From: Mogibacterium timidum ATCC 33093
GTDB lineage: Bacteria; Bacillota; Clostridia; Peptostreptococcales; Anaerovoracaceae
Assembly (NCBI RefSeq): GCF_000525775.1
Contig: NZ_JALU01000024.1
Coordinates: forward strand, 1 to 64,000
Reading direction: 5' to 3'
DNA: 64,000 bases
Made by a program: the position numbers and the translations under genes
Part shown: positions 8,778 to 17,718 of the stretch, in pieces
How the letters are laid out: each line of letters opens with the position of its first letter
Numbering within the stretch: the first letter of the stretch is position 1
The notes under the pieces: generated by a model
The model's database searches: none
Seen by the model: the letters and a program-made list of their open reading frames with translations, nothing else
Told to the model about the DNA's origin: nothing

Positions 8778-9929
8778 ATGCCAAAAAAGGAAACAGGCGA
8801 AGCAACTGCAAATGAGCGCGTTGAACAGGCTGTCGAGGAGATCATGAAGCTCTCCGAGAACACGGGTAATGAGATTACACTTGCTGAAATTGGAGAGCAT
8901 CTATCAAAGATTAAGCTCAATAAAGACCAGATTGATGAGGTTTATGATCTGGTTGAGAAGAACGGCATCAGTATTGTCGACACTAGGGAGCCTAATGGCA
9001 ATGAGCTTGATGATGTCGAGGATGAGGATGACTCAGCTGATGGGGTTGTGCTTAAAAACAACGGAGAGATCGATGTTGATGCTACAGTTCCTAAATCTCT
9101 TCCTACCGATGATGCCGTCAGAATGTACCTCAAGGAGATCGGAAAGGTACCGCTGCTGACCGGAGAACAGGAGAGAGAGCTCGCAATCCGCATGGAACAG
9201 GGAGACGAAGATGCTAAGAAAAAGCTCTGCGAGTCCAATCTCCGTCTGGTCGTCAGCATTGCTAAGAGATACCTCAATAGAGGTCTGAGCTTCCTCGATT
9301 TGATTCAGGAAGGCAACCTTGGACTGATAAAAGCCGTTGACAAATTTGATTACACCAAAGGCTATAAGTTTTCGACTTATGCAACTTGGTGGATTAGACA
9401 GGCCATTACACGTTCGATTGCTGACCAGGCCAGAACGATCAGAATTCCTGTGCACATGGTTGAGACTATCAACAAGCTGATTAGAATTTCCAGACAGCTG
9501 CTGCAGGAACTAGGGCGCGAACCAACTTCAGAGGAAATCGCTAAGGAAATGGGTATTACGGTGGAAAAGGTTAGAGAGATTAAGAAAATTTCGCAAGACC
9601 CGGTTTCGCTTGAAACCCCAATCGGCGAAGAAGAGGATAGCCATCTCGGAGACTTTATTCCGGATGATGATGTGCCGGCACCGGTTGAGGCTGCAGCTTA
9701 TTCGATGCTCAAGGAACAGCTTATGGAGGTACTCGACACACTGTCAGAGAGAGAAAAAAAGGTACTGATGCTAAGATTCGGACTCGAGGACGGCAGACCG
9801 CGTACACTCGAGGAGGTCGGTAAAGAGTTTAATGTTACCAGAGAGCGTATTAGACAGATTGAAGCTAAAGCTCTCAGAAAGCTTCGCCACCCGAGCAGGA
9901 GCAAGAAGCTTAGAGATTACTTGGAGTAA
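8778..9929 (+). CDS. sigA: RNA polymerase primary sigma factor (SigA/RpoD)
   Basis: A 383-residue housekeeping sigma factor. Residues 1-75 hold region 1.1, followed by a short acidic stretch. Region 1.2 starts at VRMYLKEIG. Region 2 contains the core-binding and -10-recognising helices with [11 protein letters not shown] and [13 protein letters not shown]. Region 3 follows, and region 4 ends with the helix-turn-helix [17 protein letters not shown] and the typical tail [14 protein letters not shown]. Promoters seen in this window (for example TTTACA-17-TATATT before rnpB) match what this factor recognises. It overlaps no neighbour, with trmK starting 2 bases after its stop. Confidence 0.98.
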   Translation: MPKKETGEATANERVEQAVEEIMKLSENTGNEITLAEIGEHLSKIKLNKDQIDEVYDLVEKNGISIVDTREPNGNELDDVEDEDDSADGVVLKNNGEIDVDATVPKSLPTDDAVRMYLKEIGKVPLLTGEQERELAIRMEQGDEDAKKKLCESNLRLVVSIAKRYLNRGLSFLDLIQEGNLGLIKAVDKFDYTKGYKFSTYATWWIRQAITRSIADQARTIRIPVHMVETINKLIRISRQLLQELGREPTSEEIAKEMGITVEKVREIKKISQDPVSLETPIGEEEDSHLGDFIPDDDVPAPVEAAAYSMLKEQLMEVLDTLSEREKKVLMLRFGLEDGRPRTLEEVGKEFNVTRERIRQIEAKALRKLRHPSRSKKLRDYLE

Positions 9930-9931
9930 AT

Positions 9932-10672
9932 ATGAAGGCTAGTGACAGAATCAAAGCTATTTGCGCAGCTGTCGCTGAAGGTGAGACTGTTGCGGACATA
10001 GGCACTGACCATGCCTATGTCCCGTTAATTCTATACAAAAGTCAGACTTCACCGTCAGTGATTATGTGTGACATAAGTGAAGAATCGCTATCCAAGGCTA
10101 GATCCAGCTTTCAAAATGCCAACATAGTCATGCCGGAATCTGCATTTAGGGTTGGTAACGGACTTGATGTTATTAAAGCCGGTGAAGTAGATGATGTTAT
10201 AATAGCTGGCCTCGGTGGACTTACGATAGTTGATATATTATCGGAGACTGATAAGCTGTACAGTTTCAAAAAGCTGATTTTGCAGCCTAGAAATAACAGT
10301 GGCTGTGTCAGGAGCTTCCTGTATGAAAAAGGCTTCGACATTATTACGGATTTGCTCGTCATGGAGGGAAATTTCTCGTGTGAAGTTATTGTCGCGCTCA
10401 GAGGAGAGATATGTTTGACGGATAAATATTCCGGTTTATTCACAATAAGAGAGCTGCCCTATAGCAAATCGGACATTCGTTGGAGATACCCGAGGGTTAT
10501 ACTGCAAAGCGAAAAGCGAGTAGTTCTGAATCGTCTTCAACATGCTATAAATAACCATGTTCAGGAGATTAATAACCTGCGCAGAAGCAGAGAAGATAAT
10601 GGCAATCGCATTAGACTTGTGAAGTCCGAGCTTAAATACCTGCGTGAATTAAAGGGTGAGATAGATGAATAA
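9932..10672 (+). CDS. trmK: tRNA (adenine(22)-N1)-methyltransferase
   Basis: A 246-residue SAM-dependent methyltransferase of the TrmK (YqfN) family, which methylates N1 of A22 in the D-loop of some tRNAs. The SAM-binding motif I is VADIGTDHAY at residues 20-29, and the catalytic region II reads AGLGG. A C-terminal coiled-coil segment (about residues 190-246, Arg/Glu/Leu-rich) is also typical of this family. GGAG lies at the end of sigA, 5 bases before the ATG. The sigA-trmK order is conserved in Bacilli and Clostridia. Confidence 0.9.
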   Translation: MKASDRIKAICAAVAEGETVADIGTDHAYVPLILYKSQTSPSVIMCDISEESLSKARSSFQNANIVMPESAFRVGNGLDVIKAGEVDDVIIAGLGGLTIVDILSETDKLYSFKKLILQPRNNSGCVRSFLYEKGFDIITDLLVMEGNFSCEVIVALRGEICLTDKYSGLFTIRELPYSKSDIRWRYPRVILQSEKRVVLNRLQHAINNHVQEINNLRRSREDNGNRIRLVKSELKYLRELKGEIDE

Positions 10673-11735
10673 GCGACTTAATTTTATCGGCGTTGCCACG
10701 ATGTATGTAGGCGTAATTATGGGTGCCGGATTTGCCTCCGGCAGAGAATGCTGGCAATTTTTCGGCATATTTGGAAGCAAGGGATATATTGGAATTATTC
10801 TAAATGGAATAGGCTTTCTGCTGATAGCTGCCATGCTCAACTATGTTGCGATCTCCAAGAACACCATAATGCTCGGGGAATTGATATCTCCTTTCAAAAG
10901 CGTGAGACTCTCAAAGGCAATAGGTGTGATATTAGCATTTATCTACTACACCATGCTAATCGCTATGTCATCTGCCGGCGGTGCTCTAGTCAATCAGGTC
11001 TTCGGTATACCTCAGTGGATTGGCGGGGGAATCATCACTGTGCTTACACTGCTGACAGTTCTCGGTGATTTTTCCAGAGTATCGGAAGTATTCAAGAGAT
11101 TTGTACCTATGCTGTTTGCTATCTGCATATTAGCGATTATATTGGTTCTGTCAGTTCATACAGACGCTCCTGCGGGTAAATCCTTCAAACCCGGAGGCAT
11201 ATCTCCTAATTGGCAGCTGTCCGCGTTGCTGTTCTTGTCATATAATTCGCTCGGTATGATCGCAATGGCCGGATCCTCTGCAGTGAATGCCAAGAACTCA
11301 AAACATGCATATCTTGGTGCAGCATTAGGGTTAGCTTTTCTCACCGGACTTACACTGATGCTCCTGACAGTTCTTCTAAAGGGGCCGGAGTACTCGAGCA
11401 CATTAGGACTTCCGATGGTGGGATGGGCGTCTTTAGTCAATAGAAAATTTGGTTATATATATGCAGTTGCCCTCATGGGAGCGATTTATCAGACTTCATG
11501 CAGCACATACTACGGATTTAGCACTACCATAAAAAAGGGCAAGTATAAAAAGTACGTGCTGATTGTCGGCGCTGTCATCGGATTTGTCCTCGGGCTAACT
11601 GATTTTAAAGATATTGTAGGTGTTCTGTACCCGGCACAGGGATACATAGGGTGGCTAATTTTGCTGTTGATATCATTAAACTTCTTTAATGAACTTATTA
11701 ATAATACAAGAATTGTCAATAATGAATTAAAATAG
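10665..11735 (+). CDS. YkvI-like integral membrane transporter
   Basis: A 356-residue polytopic membrane protein. The first helix contains GVIMGAGFASGRECWQFF, which resembles the opening helix of YkvI-family members of the APC/LeuT-fold transporter superfamily. About ten hydrophobic segments can be counted. The start overlaps trmK by 8 bases, with AAAGGGTGAGAT just upstream, so it should be translated together with it. The substrate is unknown. Family annotations range from branched-chain amino acid carrier-like to unassigned. No terminator is evident before the rnpB promoter. Confidence 0.75.
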   Translation: MNKRLNFIGVATMYVGVIMGAGFASGRECWQFFGIFGSKGYIGIILNGIGFLLIAAMLNYVAISKNTIMLGELISPFKSVRLSKAIGVILAFIYYTMLIAMSSAGGALVNQVFGIPQWIGGGIITVLTLLTVLGDFSRVSEVFKRFVPMLFAICILAIILVLSVHTDAPAGKSFKPGGISPNWQLSALLFLSYNSLGMIAMAGSSAVNAKNSKHAYLGAALGLAFLTGLTLMLLTVLLKGPEYSSTLGLPMVGWASLVNRKFGYIYAVALMGAIYQTSCSTYYGFSTTIKKGKYKKYVLIVGAVIGFVLGLTDFKDIVGVLYPAQGYIGWLILLLISLNFFNELINNTRIVNNELK

Positions 11736-11757
11736 ATTCATCACAATTACTACGTAT

Positions 11758-11786
11758 TTTACACAATGTATTTGTGTTATTATATT
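11758..11786 (+). promoter_or_regulatory. Promoter of rnpB
   Basis: TTTACA (11758-11763) and TATATT (11781-11786) are separated by 17 bases, each matching the SigA consensus at five of six positions. The expected start of transcription is about 11792, which coincides with the 5' end of the RNase P RNA helix P1. Confidence 0.75.
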
Positions 11787-11789
11787 CTG

Positions 11790-12139
11790 AAATGGGTAAA
11801 CTGGATGATCGCATGGTGCTGTGCACCATGAGGAAAGTCCGGGCTCCGCAGGGCAAGGATGCCGGATAACGTCCGGCGTAGGTAACTATAGGGAGAGTGC
11901 AACAGAAACATTCCGCCGAAACGGGTAATGCCGTGGTAAGGTTGAAATGGTGAGGTAAGAGCTCACCGGCATCGTGGAGACATGATGGCCGTGTAAACCC
12001 CATCCGGAGCAAGACTAAGATAGGCATAAAACGCGACGGCCCGTCGCAGCCGGTAGGTAAGTCGCTTGAAGCAGTTAGCAATAGCTGTTCTAGATGGATG
12101 ATCGTCAAATACAGAACCCGGCTTATAGTTTGCCCATTT
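11790..12139 (+). ncRNA. rnpB: RNase P RNA, type A
   Basis: This is the catalytic RNA of RNase P, which matures tRNA 5' ends. The conserved GAGGAAAGTCCGGGCTCC core (P4 5' half region) is at about 11831-11848. Other landmarks are the GAGGTAAGAGCTCACCG element near 11952 and the closing ACAGAACCCGGCTTA at about 12111-12125. The ends pair as P1 (AAATGGGTAAACT with AGTTTGCCCATTT), giving a length near 350 nt. The conserved elements and layout match the ancestral type A fold and not the Bacillus type B fold. It has its own promoter and a terminator downstream. Confidence 0.95.
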
Positions 12140-12165
12140 TAATTTAGGGATACGAGTAAGGGGAC

Positions 12166-12192
12166 GTCTCGATACTCTATCGGGACTTTTTT
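12166..12192 (+). terminator. Terminator of rnpB, touching the next gene's leader
   Basis: GTCTCGAT (12166-12173) pairs with ATCGGGAC (12179-12186), including one G-U pair, around a 5-base loop, and six T follow (12187-12192). The ribosome binding site (AGGTG) of the activase gene begins one base later and its ATG is at 12204. An alternative weaker pairing of upstream CGAG with CTCG would disrupt the terminator stem. Confidence 0.7.
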
Positions 12193-12203
12193 AGGTGTAA
12201 CAT

Positions 12204-15200
12204 ATGAGATTAGGTATTGATGTTGGATCAACTACGGTTAAGCTAATCGTTCTTGATGATTCAAATAATATCGTTTATTCGAAATATGAGCGTCATATGT
12301 CGAATGTTTTTGATAAAGTTGCCGAACTTCTCGGTGATATGGAGGATGAGCTTGGCGACATTGAAGTAAATGCCGTAATTACCGGTTCCGGCGGCATGGC
12401 ATTAGCTCAGATACTGAGAATAAAGTTTGAACAAGAGGTGATAGCTTGCAGCAAGGCCATCGAGACCATTATCCCGATGACTGACGTCGCTATAGAGCTG
12501 GGTGGTGAAGATGCCAAGATCACATTCTTTGAGTCGACTATCGAGCAGAGGATGAATGGTGCATGTGCCGGCGGTACCGGAGCTTTTATCGACCAGATGG
12601 CAGTCCTTCTTCATACAGATGCGGAAGGACTTAATGAAGCGGCCAAAGAGCACACAATGATTTATCCGATCGCTTCAAGGTGCGGTGTATTTGCCAAGAC
12701 AGATATTCAGCCCCTTATTAACGACGGAGCCAAGACTGCGGATATCGCAGCTTCCATATTTCAAGCAGTTGTAAATCAGATGATCAGCGGACTTGCCTGC
12801 GGTCACCCGATCAAGGGACATGTCGCGTTCCTTGGTGGACCGCTCCAGTATCTCTCGGAGCTGAGAAAGCGCTTCGTCGAAACACTGGAGCTCAGCGATG
12901 ATGAGGTTATTTTTCCGGACAATGCAAAATATTTTGTGGCAATTGGAGCTGCAATTCTTGCAAAGAATGAATCCAATAAAGTTTCATTAGCAAAATTGAT
13001 AGACATAGTTCGTCACGCTGATCCGGCTGCTGCCGGAGGAACAGCTTATCTTGATCCGCTATTTAATAGCGAAAACGAGCTCGCGGAGTTTAGAGCCCGC
13101 CACGCCGGGGCAAAAGTCAAGAGAGCCGACATTGCTAATCAGTCAGGTGCTTTGTTCCTCGGCATCGACGCAGGTTCTACGACAACCAAGGCAGCTCTCA
13201 TCAACAGAGATAAGGAGCTGGTTTTCGAATATTATCAGAGCAACGAGGGCGATCCTCTCAACGTAGTACACAACATCATGAATGCTATATACGACAGGAT
13301 ACCTGAAGCTGCATTTATCGGAAGGTCAGTGGTAACCGGCTATGGAGAGGGGCTGGTGAAGGCAGCATATAGACTGGATGCCGGCGAAATTGAGACGATG
13401 GCACATTATAAGGCTGCAGAAGAATTTCTTCCGGGAGTGTCGTTCATCCTGGATATCGGTGGTCAGGATATGAAGTGCATGAAGATTAAGGATGGAGCCA
13501 TAAACAATATCATGCTCAACGAGGCATGTTCGGCTGGTTGCGGTTCCTTTATCGAAACCTTTGCAAAATCAGTAAATACGAATGTAGAGGACTTTGCCGA
13601 ATATGCGCTTGAATCGCGTAGTCCTGTGGATTTAGGTACCAGATGCACAGTATTTATGAATTCTAAGGTAAAGCAAGCTCAGAAGGAGGGTGCTTCTGTT
13701 GCCGACATCTCAGCCGGTCTTTCGTATTCAGTTATCAAAAATGCCCTGTACAAGGTAATGAAGCTCAGGAATCCTCGTGAAACCGGCGACAAAATCGTCG
13801 TTCAAGGTGGTACCTTCCTCAATGAAGCGGTTTTGCGCAGTATCGAATTAATTCTAGGCAAGAATGTCGTTAGACCGGATGCCTCCGGCTTGATGGGTGC
13901 ATACGGTGCGGCCATCATCGGTTATAACGAATACGTTGAAGGTAATAGGTCTACCGTTCTTAGCAAGGATGGGCTTGATAGCTTCTCTGTTGAAACAAGC
14001 AATGACAGATGTCAGAAGTGTGGTAACCACTGTCTGCTCACGATTTCATCATTTTCGGATGGAAGCAAGTACGTCTCGGGGAATAGATGTGAACGAGGAG
14101 CAGGTGATACTGTTAAACCTCACAACAATCCCGATCTGTACAAAGAGAAGATGAAACTGCTGTTCGGCAGATACAATCTCAAGGCAGACGAGGCGAAGCG
14201 TGGTGTTATCGGAATCCCAAGAGTGCTCAACATGTATGAGGACTATCCGTTCTGGCACGGTTTTTTCACAAAGCTCGGGTTTAGCATCGTTCTAAGCCCA
14301 CAGAGTTCCAAGAAGCTATATGAATCGGGTATGGACAGCATCTCATCTGACACTGCATGCTATCCGGCTAAAATCACTCACGGTCATGTCAAATGGCTTG
14401 TCAAGAATGGAGTTAAGAGGATATTCTATCCTTGCGTCAACTTTGAGGTTATAGAAGACAAGACTGCAGCAAACCATTATAACTGCCCGATTGTTGCTAC
14501 ATACCCTGAGGTAATTGACAAGAATATGGCTGAGCTGTTCTACGACAACGGAGTCGAGTTCTATCATCCTTTCCTGCCGTATGATGATGATGACAGAATG
14601 GTTGAAGAGCTGCATAAGTTTTTCTCTGGTAAGCGTAAGATAGATATCGACAGAGTCAGGAACACGGATATCATCAATAAATTTAAAACCGACACTAGAG
14701 AATACGGCCTTTTTGATATGAATATCTCCAGAAGCGAGCTGAGAAAAGCCATAAGAGCCGGCAGAAGTGCGTATCGCGAGTTCAAGGATAACATGGATAA
14801 GCTTGGTACCGAAGCCCTCAAATTCATGGAAGAGCACAACAAGAAGGGAATCATTCTTTCCGGCAGACCCTATCACCTTGACCCTGAAATCAATCATGGC
14901 ATCAACAATGTAATCAACCAGCAGGATATGGTTGTATTGACTGAAGATTCGATTGCCAATAAGATTGAAATTGCCAGAAATGTACGAGTCCTCGACCAGT
15001 GGACATATCACTCGAGATTGTACCGCGCAGCTGTGTTTGCAGGGCAGCGCGATGACCTCGAGTTGGTTCAGCTCAATTCGTTCGGCTGTGGTCTGGATGC
15101 AGTTACTACTGACGAAGTGGATGAGCTGCTTGGGAAAAACAACAAGCTGCATACAGTGCTCAAGATAGACGAAGGTTCAAATCTTGGAGCTGCCAAAATC

Positions 15201-16517
15201 AGAATCAGGTCTCTTAAGGCAGCCCTGGATGAGAGAGAAAAGGCTGGTGCTCACACAAAGGGCATAAACACACCTTACGAGCGCGTTGTCTTCACTAGAG
15301 AGATGAAAGAGGATTACACTCTGCTTGTCCCTCAGATGTCGCCCGTTCACTTCCAGTACTTTGCCCCAATCCTGAAAGCCGCCGGTTACAGGGCTGAACT
15401 TTTGCCGGAGTCTACCAGGAACTCCGAAGAAGAGGGCTTGAGATATATCAACAACGATGCCTGCTATCCGACTATAGTTACGCTTGGTCAGATTATATCG
15501 GCACTCAAGTCCGGCAAATACGACCTCAATAAGGTCGGGGTATTCATGTCGCAGACCGGCGGTGGCTGCAGGGCTAGCAACTATGTTGCACTTCTCCGTA
15601 AGGCTCTCAGAGATCTCGGCATGGAGCAGGTTCCTGTAATCTCATTTAATGCTGCAGGACTTGAGAAGAATCCAGGATTTAAAATTACTCCTAAGATGGC
15701 ACTTAGACTTGTGTTTGCCGTAAACTACGGAGACTTGATCATGAAGTGCTTATACCGCACCAGACCTTACGAAACGGTTAAGGGGAGTGCAGAGAAGATT
15801 ATGAACTCGTGGTATGACAGAATTGTCAGCAACGTACTGGATTGTAAGACAGGTACGTTTAAGAAGAACATCAAGCGGATTGTGAGCGAATACGATAATC
15901 TTCCAATATACGAGGATATCAAAAAACCAAAGATCGGGATCGTAGGGGAGATACTCGTTAAATACCACCCGAATGCCAACAACAATCTGGTTGAAATAAT
16001 CGAGGCTGAGGGAGGAGAAGCCGTTGTTCCGAGCTTCATCGGATTCTTTGAGTACGGCATGCTCAACAAGACCTTTAACTTCAAGAACCTCTCAGGTTCA
16101 CGCAAGGAAATGATCTACAACAGTGCTGCGCTCAAGGCTGTTGAACATTATAGAGAATTCGTAAGGCAGGCTTGCCGAGACAGCAAGCGATTTGAACCCG
16201 ATGATTACATCGAGGAAACAGCTGAGAACGCTGAGCACATATTGTCCGTCGGAAACCAGTGCGGAGAGGGATGGCTTTTAACTGGAGAGATGGTTGACCT
16301 CATCAACTCCGGAGTCAAAAACATTCTCTGTCTGCAGCCGTTCGCCTGCCTGCCTAATCATGTTACCGGAAAGGGCATGATTAAGGTTATGCGCAGCTAT
16401 GACGAGGATGCCAACATCGTAGCTATCGACTACGATCCCGGTGCCAGCAACGTAAATCAGCTCAACAGAATCAAGATGATGATGTCGACTGCATTTAAGA
16501 ATCTTGAAAAGAATTAG
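12204..16517 (+). CDS. Giant 2-hydroxyacyl-CoA dehydratase activase / dehydratase-like fusion
   Basis: A 1437-residue protein combining two ATPase domains of the BcrAD/BadFG (HgdC) type with a DUF2229 region and a C-terminal part resembling 2-hydroxyacyl-CoA dehydratase subunits. The first ATPase starts with GIDVGSTTVK at residue 4 and carries a bridging cysteine (Cys121) in GACAGGTG. The second starts near residue 320 (GIDAGSTTTK) with Cys442 in NEACSAGCGS. In HgdC a cysteine at this site from each subunit binds the 4Fe-4S cluster, so one chain could hold a cluster between its own two domains. The middle and C-terminal parts are rich in conserved Cys (for example DTACYPAK and NDACYPT). Such fusions are widespread in Clostridia but their substrate is not established. 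It is preceded directly by the rnpB terminator. Confidence 0.88.
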   Translation: MRLGIDVGSTTVKLIVLDDSNNIVYSKYERHMSNVFDKVAELLGDMEDELGDIEVNAVITGSGGMALAQILRIKFEQEVIACSKAIETIIPMTDVAIELGGEDAKITFFESTIEQRMNGACAGGTGAFIDQMAVLLHTDAEGLNEAAKEHTMIYPIASRCGVFAKTDIQPLINDGAKTADIAASIFQAVVNQMISGLACGHPIKGHVAFLGGPLQYLSELRKRFVETLELSDDEVIFPDNAKYFVAIGAAILAKNESNKVSLAKLIDIVRHADPAAAGGTAYLDPLFNSENELAEFRARHAGAKVKRADIANQSGALFLGIDAGSTTTKAALINRDKELVFEYYQSNEGDPLNVVHNIMNAIYDRIPEAAFIGRSVVTGYGEGLVKAAYRLDAGEIETMAHYKAAEEFLPGVSFILDIGGQDMKCMKIKDGAINNIMLNEACSAGCGSFIETFAKSVNTNVEDFAEYALESRSPVDLGTRCTVFMNSKVKQAQKEGASVADISAGLSYSVIKNALYKVMKLRNPRETGDKIVVQGGTFLNEAVLRSIELILGKNVVRPDASGLMGAYGAAIIGYNEYVEGNRSTVLSKDGLDSFSVETSNDRCQKCGNHCLLTISSFSDGSKYVSGNRCERGAGDTVKPHNNPDLYKEKMKLLFGRYNLKADEAKRGVIGIPRVLNMYEDYPFWHGFFTKLGFSIVLSPQSSKKLYESGMDSISSDTACYPAKITHGHVKWLVKNGVKRIFYPCVNFEVIEDKTAANHYNCPIVATYPEVIDKNMAELFYDNGVEFYHPFLPYDDDDRMVEELHKFFSGKRKIDIDRVRNTDIINKFKTDTREYGLFDMNISRSELRKAIRAGRSAYREFKDNMDKLGTEALKFMEEHNKKGIILSGRPYHLDPEINHGINNVINQQDMVVLTEDSIANKIEIARNVRVLDQWTYHSRLYRAAVFAGQRDDLELVQLNSFGCGLDAVTTDEVDELLGKNNKLHTVLKIDEGSNLGAAKIRIRSLKAALDEREKAGAHTKGINTPYERVVFTREMKEDYTLLVPQMSPVHFQYFAPILKAAGYRAELLPESTRNSEEEGLRYINNDACYPTIVTLGQIISALKSGKYDLNKVGVFMSQTGGGCRASNYVALLRKALRDLGMEQVPVISFNAAGLEKNPGFKITPKMALRLVFAVNYGDLIMKCLYRTRPYETVKGSAEKIMNSWYDRIVSNVLDCKTGTFKKNIKRIVSEYDNLPIYEDIKKPKIGIVGEILVKYHPNANNNLVEIIEAEGGEAVVPSFIGFFEYGMLNKTFNFKNLSGSRKEMIYNSAALKAVEHYREFVRQACRDSKRFEPDDYIEETAENAEHILSVGNQCGEGWLLTGEMVDLINSGVKNILCLQPFACLPNHVTGKGMIKVMRSYDEDANIVAIDYDPGASNVNQLNRIKMMMSTAFKNLEKN

Positions 16518-16532
16518 GGCTTATGCTATCAT
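16504..16532 (+). promoter_or_regulatory. Promoter of the YebC-family gene
   Basis: TTGAAA (16504-16509) and TATCAT (16527-16532) have 17-base spacing, and a TG dinucleotide one base upstream of the -10 makes it an extended -10. It overlaps the last codons of the activase gene and would start RNA near 16539. Confidence 0.65.
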
Positions 16533-16576
16533 GTTACGGCAAATTGTTAGAAATTAGATAGAAGGAGGTGCCACCT

Positions 16577-17302
16577 GTGGGTAGACATGGCACAATAGCA
16601 GGTAGAAAATCTGCGCAGGACGCAAGAAGAGCAGCAATGTTCACTAAGTATACAAGACAGATTATTGTTGCGACTAAGGAGGGTGGCGACCCAGAGTTTA
16701 ACTCATCGCTTAGAGTTGCAATCGACAAAGCAAAGGCAATCGGCATGCCTAACGATAACATCAGCAGAGCTATCAAGAAAGGAACCGGCGAGTTAGCAGG
16801 TGAGTCGTATGAAGAGCTGGTATTTGAAGGATACGGTCCATCAGGGGTTGCTGTTATTGTCGAGGCACTTACAGATAACAAAAATAGAACCGCTGCATTT
16901 ATCAGATCTACATTTGACAGAAACGGCGGTAATCTCGGAACTCCCGGATGCGTATCATACATGTTCTCAAGAAAGGGTGTCATCGTCATCGCTAAGGCTG
17001 ACGGACTCGATGAAGACTCTGTTATGATGGAAGCGCTTGAAGCCGGTGCCGAGGATATGATTGTCAACGAGGATAACCTCGAGATCAGAACGGAAGCTGC
17101 CGATTTCCATACAGTTCTCGATGCACTCAAGGCCTCCGGTTATGAGATTGTTGAGTCTGAGGTTGAGTTTATTCCCTCGATGGAATCAAACGTAGATGAT
17201 GAAGCCTCAATTAAGGCCTTACACAAGCTGATCGATACGCTGGAGGACAATGACGACGTTCAGAAGGTGTCGTATAACTGCGATTTACCTGATGTAGAGT
17301 AG
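16577..17302 (+). CDS. YebC/PmpR-family protein
   Basis: A 241-residue member of the YebC/PmpR/TACO1 family. The GTG at 16577 is taken as the start because AAGGAGG stands 8 bases upstream and the product then opens with GRHGTIAGRKSAQDARRAA, the usual family N-terminus. An earlier in-frame GTG at 16568 lies inside the ribosome binding site. Family members have been described as DNA-binding regulators and, more recently, as ribosome-associated factors helping translation of difficult stretches. The sequence does not decide between these. It has its own promoter, and a 6S RNA gene follows. Confidence 0.95.
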   Translation: MGRHGTIAGRKSAQDARRAAMFTKYTRQIIVATKEGGDPEFNSSLRVAIDKAKAIGMPNDNISRAIKKGTGELAGESYEELVFEGYGPSGVAVIVEALTDNKNRTAAFIRSTFDRNGGNLGTPGCVSYMFSRKGVIVIAKADGLDEDSVMMEALEAGAEDMIVNEDNLEIRTEAADFHTVLDALKASGYEIVESEVEFIPSMESNVDDEASIKALHKLIDTLEDNDDVQKVSYNCDLPDVE

Positions 17303-17340
17303 TCTGGTTTCCAATCACTAATCGATCGATATTTCAAGTA

Positions 17341-17368
17341 TTGAAATATAATTAATTGGCACTATAAT
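17341..17368 (+). promoter_or_regulatory. Promoter of 6S RNA
   Basis: TTGAAA (17341-17346) and the perfect -10 TATAAT (17363-17368) are 16 bases apart. Transcription would begin near 17376, exactly at the predicted 5' end of 6S RNA. The -35 is part of an inverted repeat (ATATTTCAA, 3 bases, TTGAAATAT, 17329-17349), which could be an operator or a weak end signal for the upstream gene. Confidence 0.75.
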
Positions 17369-17375
17369 TTAAATA

Positions 17376-17571
17376 TAAGTTCTGGGATATGCGTTGTGTA
17401 TCATTAATTGAACCTACACTTCTTGCACGGGATTCCGCGTTCGCTGCTAGGCGATATACTCGATTATCGGGTTTCCGATATATCCGGGAATTACTGAATA
17501 GCGACAGGAAGTACCCACCTTATCTTTCGATAGGGCGTCAATTAAGAGCATGACGGTATTTCGGATCTTTG
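17376..17571 (+). ncRNA. ssrS: 6S RNA
   Basis: This is probably 6S RNA, which binds the SigA holoenzyme by mimicking an open promoter. The 5' and 3' ends pair: the AAGTTCTGGGATA region (from about 17377) with TATTTCGGATCTTT (17557-17570), extended by TGCGT with ACGG. The 3' half has the family look (GGAAGTACCCACC, a small hairpin around TATCTTTCGATAG, then ATTAAGAGCATGACGGTATTTCGG, which parallels the E. coli 3' strand). The middle is a large, weakly paired region as expected. Size is about 195 nt. A strong promoter ends 8 bases before it and an intrinsic terminator follows, so it is an independent unit. A covariance-model search was not possible. Confidence 0.82.
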
Positions 17572-17583
17572 CTTTAAACGCAA

Positions 17584-17615
17584 GCCTCGTCTTTGGACGA
17601 GGCTGTTATTTTAAT
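17584..17615 (+). terminator. Terminator of 6S RNA
   Basis: GCCTCGTC (17584-17591), a TTTG loop and GACGAGGC (17596-17603) form a perfect 8-bp stem followed by TGTTATTTTAATT. The 6S precursor would therefore end about 45 bases after the mature 3' end. Confidence 0.85.
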
Positions 17616-17637
17616 TACAATAATTACATGCTATAAT
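17609..17637 (+). promoter_or_regulatory. Possible extended -10 promoter of the P1 peptidase gene
   Basis: TATAAT at 17632-17637 is preceded by TG one base upstream (TGC), an extended -10. The matching -35 (TTTTAA, 17609-17614) is poor and overlaps the 6S terminator tail. It would give a leader of about 75 bases for the gene at 17719. Confidence 0.5.
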
Positions 17638-17718
17638 GTGATGAATTGATATATACTTGCTGTTTTATATCCGCTTGACGTGTAATTTAATAAGAATCAA
17701 AGCGAAAGGTATCGGAAA

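Noticed and set aside
14343-15152. Long open frame of 269 codons on the minus strand
   Set aside because: It lies wholly inside the activase fusion gene, has no ribosome binding site or known motif, and arises from the codon use of the plus-strand gene.
17303-17718. Small protein gene in the 416-base gap
   Set aside because: The gap is explained by a 6S RNA unit and a promoter. No frame with a ribosome binding site was seen.
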